NCBI GenBank assembly: GCA_011523735.1
Contig: WTGB01000140.1
Coordinates: 3,147-50,761 of the forward strand
Length of the DNA stretch: 47,615 nucleotides
Source of the DNA: Chloroflexota bacterium
GTDB lineage: Bacteria; Chloroflexota; Anaerolineae; Aggregatilineales; Phototrophicaceae
Reading direction: 5' to 3'
This document shows positions 33,667 through 43,037 of the stretch, piece after piece. Made by a program: the position numbers and the translations under genes. Within the stretch, counting starts at the first letter, position 1; each line of letters opens with the position of its first letter. The notes under the pieces were generated by a model, which saw nothing but the letters and a program-made list of their open reading frames with translations, was not told the DNA's origin and searched no databases.

Positions 33667-34488
33667 ATGGCTACTCTCTACATCGTACCAACGCCGATCG
33701 GCAACCTCGAAGATATCACCCTGCGCGCGCTGCGTGTTTTGAAAGAAGTCGCCCTGATAGCCGCTGAAGACACCCGCACCTCGCGCGTATTGACCAGGCA
33801 CTTCAATATCGATACGCCGATGACAAGTTATCACGAGCACAACAAACTTTCGAAACTGGAAAAAATCTTCTCCACCTTGGAATCGGCCGATGTGGCGCTG
33901 ATCTCCGATGCCGGCACGCCCGGGATCTCGGACCCCGGCTTCGAGTTGATAGCCGCAGCGCTTGAACGTGGCTATCCGGTCGTGCCTCTGCCCGGCGCCT
34001 GCGCCATAACCACTGCCCTGGTCGGCTCCGGTATGGCGACCGATCGCTTTCTGTATGTCGGTTTTCTACAGCGCAAAACCGCCTTGCGCGCGCAGTTGCA
34101 AGAGCTCAAAGACCGTCCCGAAACGGTCGTCGCCTATGAAAGCCCTTACCGACTCTCTGAAACACTCTCGCTCATTGCCGAGATCATGGGAGAGCACAGG
34201 CGCGTATGCGTCGCGCGGGAGCTGAGCAAGAAGTTCGAGCAGTTTTACCGCGGCGCCGCAGGCGAACTGTGCGCTCATTTCCAAGCGGAGAATCCGCGGG
34301 GGGAGGTCACGCTGGTGATCGCGGGCGCTGACGCTGGCGCGGCCAAGTGGAGCGAAGCGCAAGTGCAATCCGCTCTAAGCGAGCGATTGGCTGCGGGCGA
34401 GTCGCTTTCGCGCGCGGCGCGGACAGTATCAAAGTCTGCCGGCTGGACCAAAAACGCCGTTTATCAACTCGGCATCGAGAACGATTGA
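33667..34488 (+). CDS. rsmI: 16S rRNA 2'-O-methyltransferase RsmI
   Basis: The 273-aa tetrapyrrole-methylase-fold enzyme methylates the 2'-O of C1402 of 16S rRNA. Motifs: LYIVPTPIGNLEDITLRAL at the N-terminus, AAEDTRTSRVL, ISDAGTPGISDPGFELI (SAM-binding loop), LPGACAITTALVGSG, and RELSKKFEQFYRG. The C-terminal helical part (~215-273) is the usual extension. ATG at 33667; no clear Shine-Dalgarno, so it may be translationally coupled to the esterase-like gene just upstream. Confidence 0.96.
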   Translation: MATLYIVPTPIGNLEDITLRALRVLKEVALIAAEDTRTSRVLTRHFNIDTPMTSYHEHNKLSKLEKIFSTLESADVALISDAGTPGISDPGFELIAAALERGYPVVPLPGACAITTALVGSGMATDRFLYVGFLQRKTALRAQLQELKDRPETVVAYESPYRLSETLSLIAEIMGEHRRVCVARELSKKFEQFYRGAAGELCAHFQAENPRGEVTLVIAGADAGAAKWSEAQVQSALSERLAAGESLSRAARTVSKSAGWTKNAVYQLGIEND

Positions 34489-34502
34489 AAGCCCTTATTT
34501 GC

Positions 34503-36221
34503 TCATTCGCCGTCGACTTGCAAACGCGAAACATCGACCTCAATAGCCTGCTCGCCGAGCTTGGCGCGCAGCGCTTGCCATTGATCTTCACGCACCACAC
34601 AGGCCATCGGTCCCAGACGCGCGCCCAGATAACGGCGTAGCGCCGGTATGGCGAAGATCTTCTCCAGCGTCTCTTCCGATGTACTACGCAGCACAATCAA
34701 GGACTCGAAAGTCACGGAGGTCTTCGCGCCATCCTGCCAATTCCGCAGTAGCTTGACGATAGGCAGCGGCAGCGGCTTGCCATCCAACTGCCGACTGATG
34801 AAGCCTTGAATATGTTGGGTGGTGATGCCTTGGGTTGCCGCCCGCTGCATGCTTGCCGCATCGATGGCATAGACGAATGGATCGCCAGCGACTTTGCAGT
34901 GAGCGAAGCGCGCCAGTTGAAATCTCTCAAAGCGGTCTACCCGCCGTGACACCAGCAGCTGGCCATCGTTACGCACATCGATCCTCGTGTGCGGCTCGGC
35001 CTGACGCGGCCATTCGCCGAGCTGCAAGAAAGCCCGCCCGTATGCCGTTAATCGCAGAACGTCCTCGCCGACATCAACCAGACCCAGCCAGTGCATCGGA
35101 CCCGCGATGTAAAACTCAATCAGTGAACCTTCAACCGCATCCCAGCTTTCAAACCCGCTCAAGTATTCGCCCGCGTCGTTGCGGATATACCAACGGTCAT
35201 AATCGCCGTCGAGACGCTGGAAGTCCGGCTCAAACTCTTTGATGATCTCGATCAGATCGTTGATGGAGACCCAGCCCTGCTCCGGCAGCAGATCACCGAA
35301 CAACTCAACCGCAGCCTTTCGCGCCGCTGCTGCATCGTAAGTCCAGCCTGAGTCTTCCGGATACAAGCCCGGGATATGCCACATATCTCGGTAATGCTGG
35401 CTTTCCCGCCAAGCTGTCGCCAAACTGTGAATCTGCTCGGCGCGCGTCGCTTTCAGCCATTTCCGCGCTTCATTGCGGCGGGGAAGAGCCTTGCCATCCT
35501 GCACATCGACCAAGTTAGCGCTTATGCCGATTCCCAACATGAAAGTCAGCCGCCTTTCTGCCGGTCGCAGAAGATACGGCTTGATGAGCCCCACCGCCGT
35601 TTTTGCGAACTGCTCGCCCTCGACATCCGCTTCGTTCATCTGTAGCCAGGCGAGCAATGTCGTCATGTCGTCGACAACCGATGTATCAGCCGGGTTGATA
35701 TCGTCAACATCGTCTATCAGCCCGATTCTGGGCAGTTCTTCCTCGTCCGGCGCCCGTGAAGCCGCCAGGTTGACGTAGCTCGTCTTGTGGAGAGGCAGCA
35801 CCTCGATGAGGTCGGTCGGTACATATACAAAGCCGAGAAGATTGTCTCCCACCTTGTCATAGCCTTCACCGATAAAGCCACGATAATATAGCGTTTCAGC
35901 CAGGCTTTGCCCTTTTGTATGCGGCTTGTCCCGTGCGATCTGCGCCCGGCCCAGTTTGCGAATCTCGCCATAGAAGCGTTCAAATTGCCCGACCTTCATC
36001 CGCCCCCCCGCGCTGCTGACCAGCAATTGCAGAGCAGCCCGCGCTGGCTCATCAAGCTTGTCCCATGCCGCCTCTATCTTCTCCGAATCAAGCATGGCGC
36101 CTTGCAACCGCCGGATCAACTCGTCGTTAGACAGGCTTTTGCTTTCGACTCCCCAGACCTCCGCCAGCGCCGGCAGCATGCCCGGATCGCAATCATGCAA
36201 GGTCGCCAGCAGATTCTTCAT
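34503..36221 (-). CDS. Helicase-associated (helicase_C_3 / XPB-N-like) domain protein without ATPase
   Basis: The 572-aa protein has no Walker motifs. Its C-terminal third (FVYAIDAASMQRAATQGITTQHIQGFISRQLDGKPLPLPIVKLLRNW to VTFESLIVLRSTSEETLEKIFAIPALRRYLGARLGPMACVV) is the domain found N-terminal to XPB-type helicases and on its own in Actinobacteria and Chloroflexota. The N-terminal half contains winged-helix-like segments. It may act with a separate helicase in repair or transcription (inference). It overlaps the upstream zinc-ribbon gene by 4 bases (ATGA). Confidence 0.8.
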   Translation of the reverse strand: MKNLLATLHDCDPGMLPALAEVWGVESKSLSNDELIRRLQGAMLDSEKIEAAWDKLDEPARAALQLLVSSAGGRMKVGQFERFYGEIRKLGRAQIARDKPHTKGQSLAETLYYRGFIGEGYDKVGDNLLGFVYVPTDLIEVLPLHKTSYVNLAASRAPDEEELPRIGLIDDVDDINPADTSVVDDMTTLLAWLQMNEADVEGEQFAKTAVGLIKPYLLRPAERRLTFMLGIGISANLVDVQDGKALPRRNEARKWLKATRAEQIHSLATAWRESQHYRDMWHIPGLYPEDSGWTYDAAAARKAAVELFGDLLPEQGWVSINDLIEIIKEFEPDFQRLDGDYDRWYIRNDAGEYLSGFESWDAVEGSLIEFYIAGPMHWLGLVDVGEDVLRLTAYGRAFLQLGEWPRQAEPHTRIDVRNDGQLLVSRRVDRFERFQLARFAHCKVAGDPFVYAIDAASMQRAATQGITTQHIQGFISRQLDGKPLPLPIVKLLRNWQDGAKTSVTFESLIVLRSTSEETLEKIFAIPALRRYLGARLGPMACVVREDQWQALRAKLGEQAIEVDVSRLQVDGE

Positions 36222-36589
36222 TTGTCCGGCTTCCCTTCACCGACCAGCGCGGCGTAGATATCGAAGTGGTAGGCAATCTTGGTGTAATCGTGTGCGCCGA
36301 AGACAATACGCGTCGGCGCCGAACAGGTCGGACAATAAAAATCGAGGAAACCTTGCTCATCCGCCGGCAAGCTGGGTGTTAGATCGTCGAATATGCGTTG
36401 CAACTGTCGCTTGAATACGGATCGGCTATTGGCTTGGTAGAAGCTGCGCCAGCGAAAACGGATGCGATGATCGCAGCGTGGACAGCGGTAGATGCAGGCG
36501 CCAGCCACGCGATTGCGATAATCATCGCCATCGAGCAAACCACGGAATACCGCCCGCGCGTCAAAATGGTCGATGGTTGCGCTTCGCAC
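36218..36589 (-). CDS. Zinc-ribbon protein, 123 aa
   Basis: Two CxxC knuckles are visible, CPRC (residues ~36-39) and CPTC (~87-90), enough for one zinc site; no other domain is recognised. It is translationally coupled to the helicase-associated protein gene (ATGA overlap), so the two products probably work together. An XPB-like or transcription-linked partner role is only a guess. Base composition is like its neighbours. Confidence 0.75.
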   Translation of the reverse strand: MRSATIDHFDARAVFRGLLDGDDYRNRVAGACIYRCPRCDHRIRFRWRSFYQANSRSVFKRQLQRIFDDLTPSLPADEQGFLDFYCPTCSAPTRIVFGAHDYTKIAYHFDIYAALVGEGKPDK

Positions 36590-36648
36590 TTTGCCTTCCC
36601 GCCGTCTCGAGATAGCTTGATTCTAGCATATTGTCTTGCCAAACTTCT

Positions 36649-37554
36649 TCAGTTTATCAGCAGCGTCCCGTAACCCATATAAGCGCACTGACCACCTATC
36701 GCCACGCCGGAAATATCAGGTCCGCTGCGCTTAATCCGAATGCCTATCATACTGCGTCGTCCCATTTCGAATCCCTGCTCGCTAATCATTTCATCCGCCT
36801 CAGCCAAGCCATATTTCAGCAAGTATACGCCGAGCGGTCCACTCGCTGAGCCAGTCGCAGGATCTTCGCTGATGCCCAGCGCCGGCGCAAACATCCGGCT
36901 GTGTGCCGTTGAGCTTCCACACACCGTCTCCATCGTCGTTATGAACAGATTCTCCGCATTGCTCCCCGCCAGCAGGTTCTGCCACTTGTCATGCTTCAGT
37001 TGGACCCGCTTTATTGCCTCAAGCGACCGTACCGGCACATAAAGAAAGGGCAGCCCACTGCTAAGCACCTGCAATGGCGCGCTCTCCACTAAGTCGTCTT
37101 CACTGAGCGACAGCATTTCTGCAATCCCGCGCCGATCGTGAAACATATCATGGAATTGCGGAATTGGCTGCCGCATCCATACTTCTTCCGGCGCGCCGTC
37201 TTCATTAGCTTCGATGGAGACGGAGATCGGACCCACGCCTTCTTCAAAGACAATTGTCCTTGCGCCCTCCAAGCTGCCGAGCCTGCCAATATGCGCCAAG
37301 GCATAGGCCGCGCCAACGGTAGGGTGACCGGCCATGGGCAGTTCCGCCGCCGGCGTGAAGATGCGCAGTCTGTAGTCATTGGCGCGGTCCGCCGGCGGGA
37401 AGAGAAATGTCACTTCGGACAGGTTCATCTCCTGCGCGATCTGCTGCATTGTACACCGGGGCAGGTCTTTAGGCGGATCAGGAAAGACCGCCAACTGATT
37501 GCCGCCGAATTGTCTGTCGGTGAAGACATCAAGCAAATGGTAATTCAATGGCAT
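36649..37554 (-). CDS. PhzF family isomerase/epimerase-like protein
   Basis: The 301-aa product begins MPLNYHLLDVFTDRQFGGNQLAVF and has the PhzF double hot-dog-like halves. The catalytic Glu sits in QEMNLSEVTFLF (PhzF Glu45 equivalent); AGHPTVGAAYAL and EDPATGSASGPLGVYLLKYG form the active-site loops. Phenazine genes are not present, so this is a general PhzF homologue of unknown substrate. A 45-codon upstream extension to 37689 is not family-like. Divergent from the M24 peptidase gene. Confidence 0.92.
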   Translation of the reverse strand: MPLNYHLLDVFTDRQFGGNQLAVFPDPPKDLPRCTMQQIAQEMNLSEVTFLFPPADRANDYRLRIFTPAAELPMAGHPTVGAAYALAHIGRLGSLEGARTIVFEEGVGPISVSIEANEDGAPEEVWMRQPIPQFHDMFHDRRGIAEMLSLSEDDLVESAPLQVLSSGLPFLYVPVRSLEAIKRVQLKHDKWQNLLAGSNAENLFITTMETVCGSSTAHSRMFAPALGISEDPATGSASGPLGVYLLKYGLAEADEMISEQGFEMGRRSMIGIRIKRSGPDISGVAIGGQCAYMGYGTLLIN

Positions 37555-37753
37555 GGCGAGACTTTCTCCACTGCGTTTGGTCAACGTTATCAACCTGTTT
37601 ATAGCACAGCCCAGCGCAATGCACTCGCCATAGTACGTTCTAACGTATCGCTGTGGCTCGCCTGCGCTTGGGACCTTGATGGCAAGCACAGCACCGGTGG
37701 ACGAAAATCACGCCATGTTCTAAACTCCTGACATTGACATGAAGGAGGCAGCA

Positions 37754-38842
37754 GTGGCGATCGACTATTTGAAACGGCTTGATACTTTACTCGAAAACAG
37801 CAGGGCGGACCTCGTGGCTTTTGTCCCCGGGGAAAACATGGTCTATTTCACCGGGCTGCACTTTCACTTGTCCGAACGCCCCATTCTCGGTCTCTACAAT
37901 GGACAAGGGCTTTCCTTCATCATCCCTGAACTGGAAGTGGCCAAACTGGAAGCCCGTCCGGATCTGGAAGCGCGCCGCTTCATGTGGACGGACGCCGATG
38001 GCTATGACGGCGCTTTCAGCGAAGCCGTCGCGGCTCTGCTGCCAGGCAATACCACCTGTGCGCTCGACGGGCAGACGCTCCGCCTCTTTGAATGGCTGGC
38101 ACTGGAACGCGCGGGAGTCTCCGCGGCTGACGCGCTGGACACAGGCGACCTGTTCCTGGACCTGCGCGCGCGCAAAGCGCCGGAAGAAATCGCCAACATG
38201 CAGCGAGCGATTGATATTAGCGAAACCGCACTGAAAGTTACGATGGCTTGGGCGCGTCCCGGCATGACCGAAAGGCAGATCGCCGATCGCCTCGGCGCGG
38301 AAATGCTGGATCGAGGCTCACAGGGACACGCTTTCCTCTTGGTGCTCACAGGGGAAAAATCGGGCTTGCCACACGGGGATACTGGCGACCGCGTCTGGGG
38401 CGAAGATGAGTTTCTCCTGATCGACTTCGGCGCACGCTATCAGGACTATCCGGCCGATATCACCCGCACCTTCTGCCACGGCGAGCCTACTGCCCAAATG
38501 CGCGCGATGTACGAGGCTGTCTACCGCGCCAACAAAGCCGCCCGTGAATTTGCCCGCCCCGGTGTGACATGCGAAGCGGTCGATCGCGTCGCGCGCGCGG
38601 TCATCGAAAGAGCCGGTCTGGGCGAGTATTTCATTCATCGGCTGGGGCACGGTCTGGGTTTGAGCGTGCACGAACTTCCCAACATCGTCCAAGGCAACAA
38701 ACAGGAACTGCAGCCGGGCATGGTCTTCACTATCGAGCCTGGCGTATATGTGCCCGGTGTCGGTGGCGTACGCATTGAGGACAACGTGGTTGTCACCGAA
38801 GCTGGCATCGACATCCTGACGTCCTATCCGCGGGAGTTGTAA
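37754..38842 (+). CDS. M24 family metallopeptidase (Xaa-Pro aminopeptidase/prolidase type)
   Basis: The 362-aa product has a creatinase-like N-terminal domain (~1-130) and a pita-bread catalytic domain. All five metal ligands are visible: [19 protein letters not shown] (two Asp), [13 protein letters not shown] (His), FTIEPGVYV (Glu) and [10 protein letters not shown] (Glu). The start is taken as GTG at 37754 because AAGGAGG (37742-37748) lies 5 bases upstream; the in-frame ATG at 37739 overlaps that site. It cleaves peptides next to proline; amino- or dipeptidase activity cannot be separated. Confidence 0.92.
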   Translation: MAIDYLKRLDTLLENSRADLVAFVPGENMVYFTGLHFHLSERPILGLYNGQGLSFIIPELEVAKLEARPDLEARRFMWTDADGYDGAFSEAVAALLPGNTTCALDGQTLRLFEWLALERAGVSAADALDTGDLFLDLRARKAPEEIANMQRAIDISETALKVTMAWARPGMTERQIADRLGAEMLDRGSQGHAFLLVLTGEKSGLPHGDTGDRVWGEDEFLLIDFGARYQDYPADITRTFCHGEPTAQMRAMYEAVYRANKAAREFARPGVTCEAVDRVARAVIERAGLGEYFIHRLGHGLGLSVHELPNIVQGNKQELQPGMVFTIEPGVYVPGVGGVRIEDNVVVTEAGIDILTSYPREL

Positions 38843-38884
38843 TCGGCTGGCAATCCGAAGCCGGCGGCGCTTTGCCTCGATTCT

Positions 38885-39382
38885 TCAGGCGCTCATTATG
38901 CCGCAGACTGGCGCCCGCCAATGTAATTGCTCGTGCTGCATTAGCAGCGCCTCCAATTCGGCGTAAGCGTCAGCGGGAAAAGGCGCCCCACGCCGTTCTC
39001 TCATGTCCACATTCATCATCACCAATTCCACGGTGGCGGCGAGTTGCTCGCGGGTTTCATTGACGAGAAACCCCATGAAATACACTCGTTTGGCAGTGAG
39101 TTCGATCAGCCTGATATGTACGCTCACCCGGTCATCAACCAGGATCTCCGCAAAGTATCGAATATGCTGCTCCAAAGCGAAGTTGCCATAAGGTTCCGCC
39201 GCGGCGTAAACCTCGCCCAATCCAACCCGCTCGAATACAGGTCCCAACCCGCGCTCGACAAGATGCAAATAATACTGGACGTTCACATGGCTGTTCTCAT
39301 CGAGAAAGTCGCCCGGTATCGTCAATTCGTAGGTACGGTCAAGTTGCCGGATCTCGCTCAGTGAGGTTGCGATTCTGCTCAT
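38885..39382 (-). CDS. 4HBT-type acyl-CoA thioesterase (hot-dog fold)
   Basis: The 165-aa product carries the 4-hydroxybenzoyl-CoA thioesterase pattern, with the family segment DENSHVNVQYYLHLVERG (Asp plus H-x-N-x-x-Y) near residue 28-45, and the antiparallel strands LVDDRVSVHIRLIELTAKRVYFMGFLV. GAGAGGC precedes the ATG at 39382. It presumably hydrolyses an acyl-CoA in the cytoplasm; substrate unknown. Convergent with the M24 peptidase gene; divergent from the WD40 gene. Confidence 0.85.
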   Translation of the reverse strand: MSRIATSLSEIRQLDRTYELTIPGDFLDENSHVNVQYYLHLVERGLGPVFERVGLGEVYAAAEPYGNFALEQHIRYFAEILVDDRVSVHIRLIELTAKRVYFMGFLVNETREQLAATVELVMMNVDMRERRGAPFPADAYAELEALLMQHEQLHWRAPVCGIMSA

Positions 39383-39500
39383 AAAGCCTCTCGTGTCTTT
39401 CGCTCAGCCGCCATTATAATCCCTGAACTGTATCAGCGTACCATGGCGTCACAATGTCCAGGCTAAAGGAACAATCCTGTAATGATCGGAATCTAATGCC

Positions 39501-40418
39501 ATGGCTCATAAGCAGATAGACCGCGATAATCTGCCGCGTTTGCGCAGTCGAGGCAGGGTCCGTTTCGGCTGGATTTCACAAGCGCGCTGGTCGCCCGGCG
39601 GCGAAAACTTGGCGATCGCCGGCGGCGATGGAATCGCGCTCTATCGAGGCAGTTTCGGCGGCACGCCCACCATTCGGCTCAATGCGCATTCTGCGCCTGT
39701 AAAGGACATTGCCTTCAGCCCGGATGGGTCGCTCTTGGCTTCCGGCAGCGCTGATACGACCATCAAACTCTGGAGCCTGATGGACTCGAATGCGGTTGAA
39801 TCAACGACTTTGCCTGGACACACAGGCTCGGTTGAAGCAGTCGCGTTTTCTCCCGCTGGGCGCGTCCTGGCCAGCGGCAGCGCCGATGGCGCCATATGCC
39901 TGTGGGATGTTGCCACCGGCGATTTAGGGGTTCGCCTTCGCGGGCACAATGACGAATTGACCGCGCTGATGTTTGACCGCGCGGGCGAGCGTCTGTTCTC
40001 GGGAGGCCGCGACAACAGGATCTTCCGCTGGGAGCTCGGCGCAGGGCTGAAATACACCATACTTGGCGAACACGATGACTGGATACGAGATATCGCCTGC
40101 CAGCCTTATTCAAGCATCCTGGCTTCCGCGAGTAAAGATATGACGATTCGCTTTTGGTCCGGCCGCGGCGGCAATCCGGTCGCGATCCCGGCTCATGCCG
40201 GCGGGGTTGACGCGCTGGCTTTCTCGCCCGATGGGAAATTGCTGGCCAGCGGCGGCCGCGACAACATGATTCGCTTTTGGGATTCCGATTCCCTGTGTGA
40301 ACTGAGCGCCGTCGAAGGACATAGCCGGCCCGTCCTGGCGCTCGATTTCAATCCGACTGGTTCCATGCTGGTCAGCGGCGGCGGTGATAATCACGTCGTC
40401 CTTTGGGCGCTGGCATGA
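39501..40418 (+). CDS. WD40-repeat protein (single seven-bladed propeller)
   Basis: The 305-aa product consists almost entirely of WD40 repeats. Seven can be aligned: an irregular first blade (ISQARWSPGGENLAIAGGDG), then six with the H-x(n)-FSPDG-x-LASGSADxTIxLW pattern starting near residues 55, 98, 140, 182, 223 and 265. There is no signal peptide and no kinase or caspase domain, so it is a free-standing cytoplasmic scaffold. Partner unknown. The ATG at 39501 follows another out-of-frame ATG; no Shine-Dalgarno is strong. Confidence 0.93.
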   Translation: MAHKQIDRDNLPRLRSRGRVRFGWISQARWSPGGENLAIAGGDGIALYRGSFGGTPTIRLNAHSAPVKDIAFSPDGSLLASGSADTTIKLWSLMDSNAVESTTLPGHTGSVEAVAFSPAGRVLASGSADGAICLWDVATGDLGVRLRGHNDELTALMFDRAGERLFSGGRDNRIFRWELGAGLKYTILGEHDDWIRDIACQPYSSILASASKDMTIRFWSGRGGNPVAIPAHAGGVDALAFSPDGKLLASGGRDNMIRFWDSDSLCELSAVEGHSRPVLALDFNPTGSMLVSGGGDNHVVLWALA

Positions 40419-40504
40419 ACCAACTGCGCGACTATGATATAGCATCAACAAGCAAGTCAAACTAGAATGCGATATATGAGAATAACCGATGTTAGGGGCA
40501 ATGT

Positions 40505-40996
40505 ATGACAGCTTTGCAGACGACCTGGTCTCAGGTGCGCGAGCGCCAGATCAGCATGATGCGCTTGACCTGCGAAACACTCGGCCACGTCCTTCAAGAC
40601 CTCACCGCTAACCAAGCCCGTGCTCTTCGTGATGGCGACGATGGCTGGTCGATCATCGAGATTCTTTGCCATCTGCGTGATTTCGACGAGATCTTCTATC
40701 AACGCGCCGTCATGATGCTGAAACTGGAGTATCCCCAACTGCCCGGCTATGATCATGAGGCGATGGCGATTGAACGCGCTTATCAGCAAGAAGATCTGCA
40801 AGACGCATACAAAACCCTGCGGTCGTCCCGGCAGCGTTTCATCCAGTTTTTTGAGGCGCTCAGTCCGCAGCAATGGGAGCGTGGCGGCGTCCATCCGGAG
40901 CGCGACAGCTTCACAATGACCGATGCCGCCATGCAGGTTGGCTTGCACGATCTTGATCATCTCGAGCAGATCACGCGGGTCCTGGCACAGGCCTAA
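40505..40996 (+). CDS. DinB-like (YfiT/DfsB) superfamily protein
   Basis: A 163-aa four-helix-bundle protein. Candidate metal ligands are His in EILCHLRDFDE and two in VGLHDLDHLEQI, spaced as in DinB-like thiol-transferases (YfiT, mycothiol-dependent maleylpyruvate isomerase fold). AGGGGC lies 5 bases before the ATG. The reaction is unknown; a bacillithiol- or metal-dependent thiol transferase is the usual suggestion. Same orientation as AzlD 35 bases downstream. Confidence 0.85.
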   Translation: MTALQTTWSQVRERQISMMRLTCETLGHVLQDLTANQARALRDGDDGWSIIEILCHLRDFDEIFYQRAVMMLKLEYPQLPGYDHEAMAIERAYQQEDLQDAYKTLRSSRQRFIQFFEALSPQQWERGGVHPERDSFTMTDAAMQVGLHDLDHLEQITRVLAQA

Positions 40997-41031
40997 TGTG
41001 TCGCGACTGACGCCACTCCGACGGCTGAGCG

Positions 41032-41361
41032 ATGACAAGAGACGAGCTTCACCTCATCATCGGCATGATGCTTGTGACTTTTCTCGTGCGCTATCCGGTA
41101 CTGGCGGTCCTTGGCCGAATCAGGCTGCCCGAGCGTATCTTGCGCGGTTTGCGCTTCGTGCCGGTCGCAGTGCTCTCCGCCATTATCGCACCCGAATTAC
41201 TCATTCGCGACAGCGTCTCGGCATTGACCCTCGCAAACGCCTATTTGATCGGCGGCCTGGTCGCGCTGCTGGTCGCTTGGCGCTGGAGCAATCTCTTGGT
41301 AACAATCCTCGCTGGCATGGGCAGCTTTCTGCTCTGGCGAGTAATTGCCGCTGCCATTTGA
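41032..41361 (+). CDS. azlD: AzlD family branched-chain amino acid exporter small subunit
   Basis: The 109-aa membrane protein has four hydrophobic segments and family-like LVTFLVRYPVLAVLGRIRLPERILRGLRFVPVAVLSAI near its N-terminus. AzlD normally works with the larger AzlC, which is usually encoded directly upstream. No AzlC-like gene is here: the upstream gene is a DinB-like protein. It may pair with an AzlC encoded elsewhere. xpt starts 26 bases downstream. Confidence 0.88.
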   Translation: MTRDELHLIIGMMLVTFLVRYPVLAVLGRIRLPERILRGLRFVPVAVLSAIIAPELLIRDSVSALTLANAYLIGGLVALLVAWRWSNLLVTILAGMGSFLLWRVIAAAI

Positions 41362-41387
41362 TAGGCGCTTGAAGCAGGAGATAGCCG

Positions 41388-41963
41388 ATGAAAACACTCG
41401 TCGAACGTATTCGCGCCGAAGGCATCAATCTTGGTGATGGTATCCTCAAAGTTGACAGCATTATCAATCACCAGCTCGATCCGAGTCTCATGGTGGGGAT
41501 GGGCGCTGCCTTCGCCCAACGTTTTGCCGGAACCCGGGTCGACCGCATCTTGACCGCCGAGATTTCCGGCATAGCGCCTGCGCTGATGACTGGTATCGAG
41601 ATGAATGTGCCGGTCGTTTACGCGCGCAAGAAAAAGCCGATTACCATGTCCGGTCCGGTCTTTCTGGAGACGGCGCCCAGCCATACAAAAGGCGGCGAAA
41701 CACTGCTGCTCGTCTCAGCGGAATTCCTGCACGCCGGCGAGAACATCTTGATCATCGACGATTTCCTGGCCACTGGCAAAACGCTGCTGGCTCTCTCGCG
41801 CATCGTCGCCAGCGCCAAAGCCAATCTTGTCGGCGTCGGCGTGATTGTGGAGAAGACCTTCGAGGGCGGGCGCGCCGCCATGCTGGAAAAATACGATGTT
41901 CCGATTCACGCCCTCGCTACGATCACTAGCATGGAAGGCGCTACGATTAGCGTCCGCGAATAA
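41388..41963 (+). CDS. xpt: Xanthine phosphoribosyltransferase
   Basis: The 191-aa type I phosphoribosyltransferase converts xanthine and PRPP to XMP. The PRPP loop is ILIIDDFLATGKT (residues ~120-132). The N-terminal RIRAEGINLGDGILKVDSIINHQLDP and the YARKKKPITMSG stretch are xpt-like. CAGGAGAT precedes the ATG. The purine riboswitch often upstream of xpt is absent, as only 26 bases separate it from azlD. Convergent with the second Gfo/Idh/MocA gene. Confidence 0.95.
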   Translation: MKTLVERIRAEGINLGDGILKVDSIINHQLDPSLMVGMGAAFAQRFAGTRVDRILTAEISGIAPALMTGIEMNVPVVYARKKKPITMSGPVFLETAPSHTKGGETLLLVSAEFLHAGENILIIDDFLATGKTLLALSRIVASAKANLVGVGVIVEKTFEGGRAAMLEKYDVPIHALATITSMEGATISVRE

Positions 41964-41975
41964 TGGCGCAAGTCC

Positions 41976-43037
41976 TCAGAGTTTGACCGCATGACCAAGA
42001 CGGGCGGACTCTTGCGCCGCCAAGGCAAAACGCAGAACTTCTCGGCCATCTTCGCCCGTCAATTGCGGCGCCTCGCCAGCAAACCAGGCATCAATCATCT
42101 GCCGCGTCGAATTGATGAAGCTGTATTCCCAGCCGACCGGCATGTCGGAGAAACTGCGTGTCTGCCGATCTTTGTACATCACAACCGGCGGCAGATCCAT
42201 CATCTTGCCGTGGCCCCGCGTCACCCAGATCACGCCCTTGCTGCCGGTAATTTCGATGCGGTCGTCTTGCGCGTAGTGGCGCGTATCCAGCACCAACTCC
42301 GGCGAATACACCGCTTCTAGTGACCCATAGCGATTGCCCGGGAATTTCCAGGAAACGATTGCCGGCGCGTCAAGATACATGCCCGGCCCGGTCTCTGTGC
42401 TGCCGATCCAGGCATGCACTTCCTTCGCCATGCCCATGAAATGCCAGCCCAAGGCGAACTTGTGATGCCCATCATCAAATACGAGCGGACCGCCGCCACA
42501 TTCTTCCGGATTCAGTCGCCAAGCCAGCGCCGAACTAGGCACCTCCCACTCGCTGGGGCTAATGCCGGAATTGCTCTTGATGCGAATCGTAAGCAGATCG
42601 CCAATCTCGCCGTTGTCGATCAAGGCTTTGGCTCGCTGCACCGGCGGGTAAAAGATGAAATTCTCGTAAACCTTCAAGGTGACGCCAGCCGCCTTTGCCG
42701 CAGCCACCATCTCATCCGCCTGCGGGATCGTGAGCGCCATCGGCTTCTGCACCGAAACATGTTTGCCCGCGGCGACCGCGTCTAGCGTCGCTTGATAATG
42801 CAAGTGATGCGGCAGCAATATCTCTACCAGGTCAATGCCTGGCCGCGCCAGCATCTCATGGTAGTCGCTGAAGATGCGGTCTTCGGGCACGTCCCAGCGA
42901 CGGCCGCGCGCCTCTGCCAGTTCAATGCTGCGATCGCATACCGCTGCAATATCGGTTCTCTCGTCGTCCAGGTAGGCGAGGGCATGTAAGTCCGAAATCC
43001 GGCCCGTCCCAATGAAGGCAACACGTAATTTGTCCAT
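41976..43037 (-). CDS. Gfo/Idh/MocA family oxidoreductase
   Basis: The 353-aa product begins MDKLRVAFIGTGRISDLHALAYL (Rossmann glycine motif GTGRIS). The catalytic lysine lies in VSVQKPMALTIPQADE (a QKP variant of EKP, so the family glutamate is replaced by Gln). The second domain has FDDGHHKFALGWHFMG with the usual His/Asp positions. ATG at 43037 is chosen over 43043 two codons earlier for spacing from a GAGAGCGG stretch; 72 further in-frame codons are not family-like. Likely a sugar or inositol-type dehydrogenase of unknown substrate. Confidence 0.88.
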   Translation of the reverse strand: MDKLRVAFIGTGRISDLHALAYLDDERTDIAAVCDRSIELAEARGRRWDVPEDRIFSDYHEMLARPGIDLVEILLPHHLHYQATLDAVAAGKHVSVQKPMALTIPQADEMVAAAKAAGVTLKVYENFIFYPPVQRAKALIDNGEIGDLLTIRIKSNSGISPSEWEVPSSALAWRLNPEECGGGPLVFDDGHHKFALGWHFMGMAKEVHAWIGSTETGPGMYLDAPAIVSWKFPGNRYGSLEAVYSPELVLDTRHYAQDDRIEITGSKGVIWVTRGHGKMMDLPPVVMYKDRQTRSFSDMPVGWEYSFINSTRQMIDAWFAGEAPQLTGEDGREVLRFALAAQESARLGHAVKL

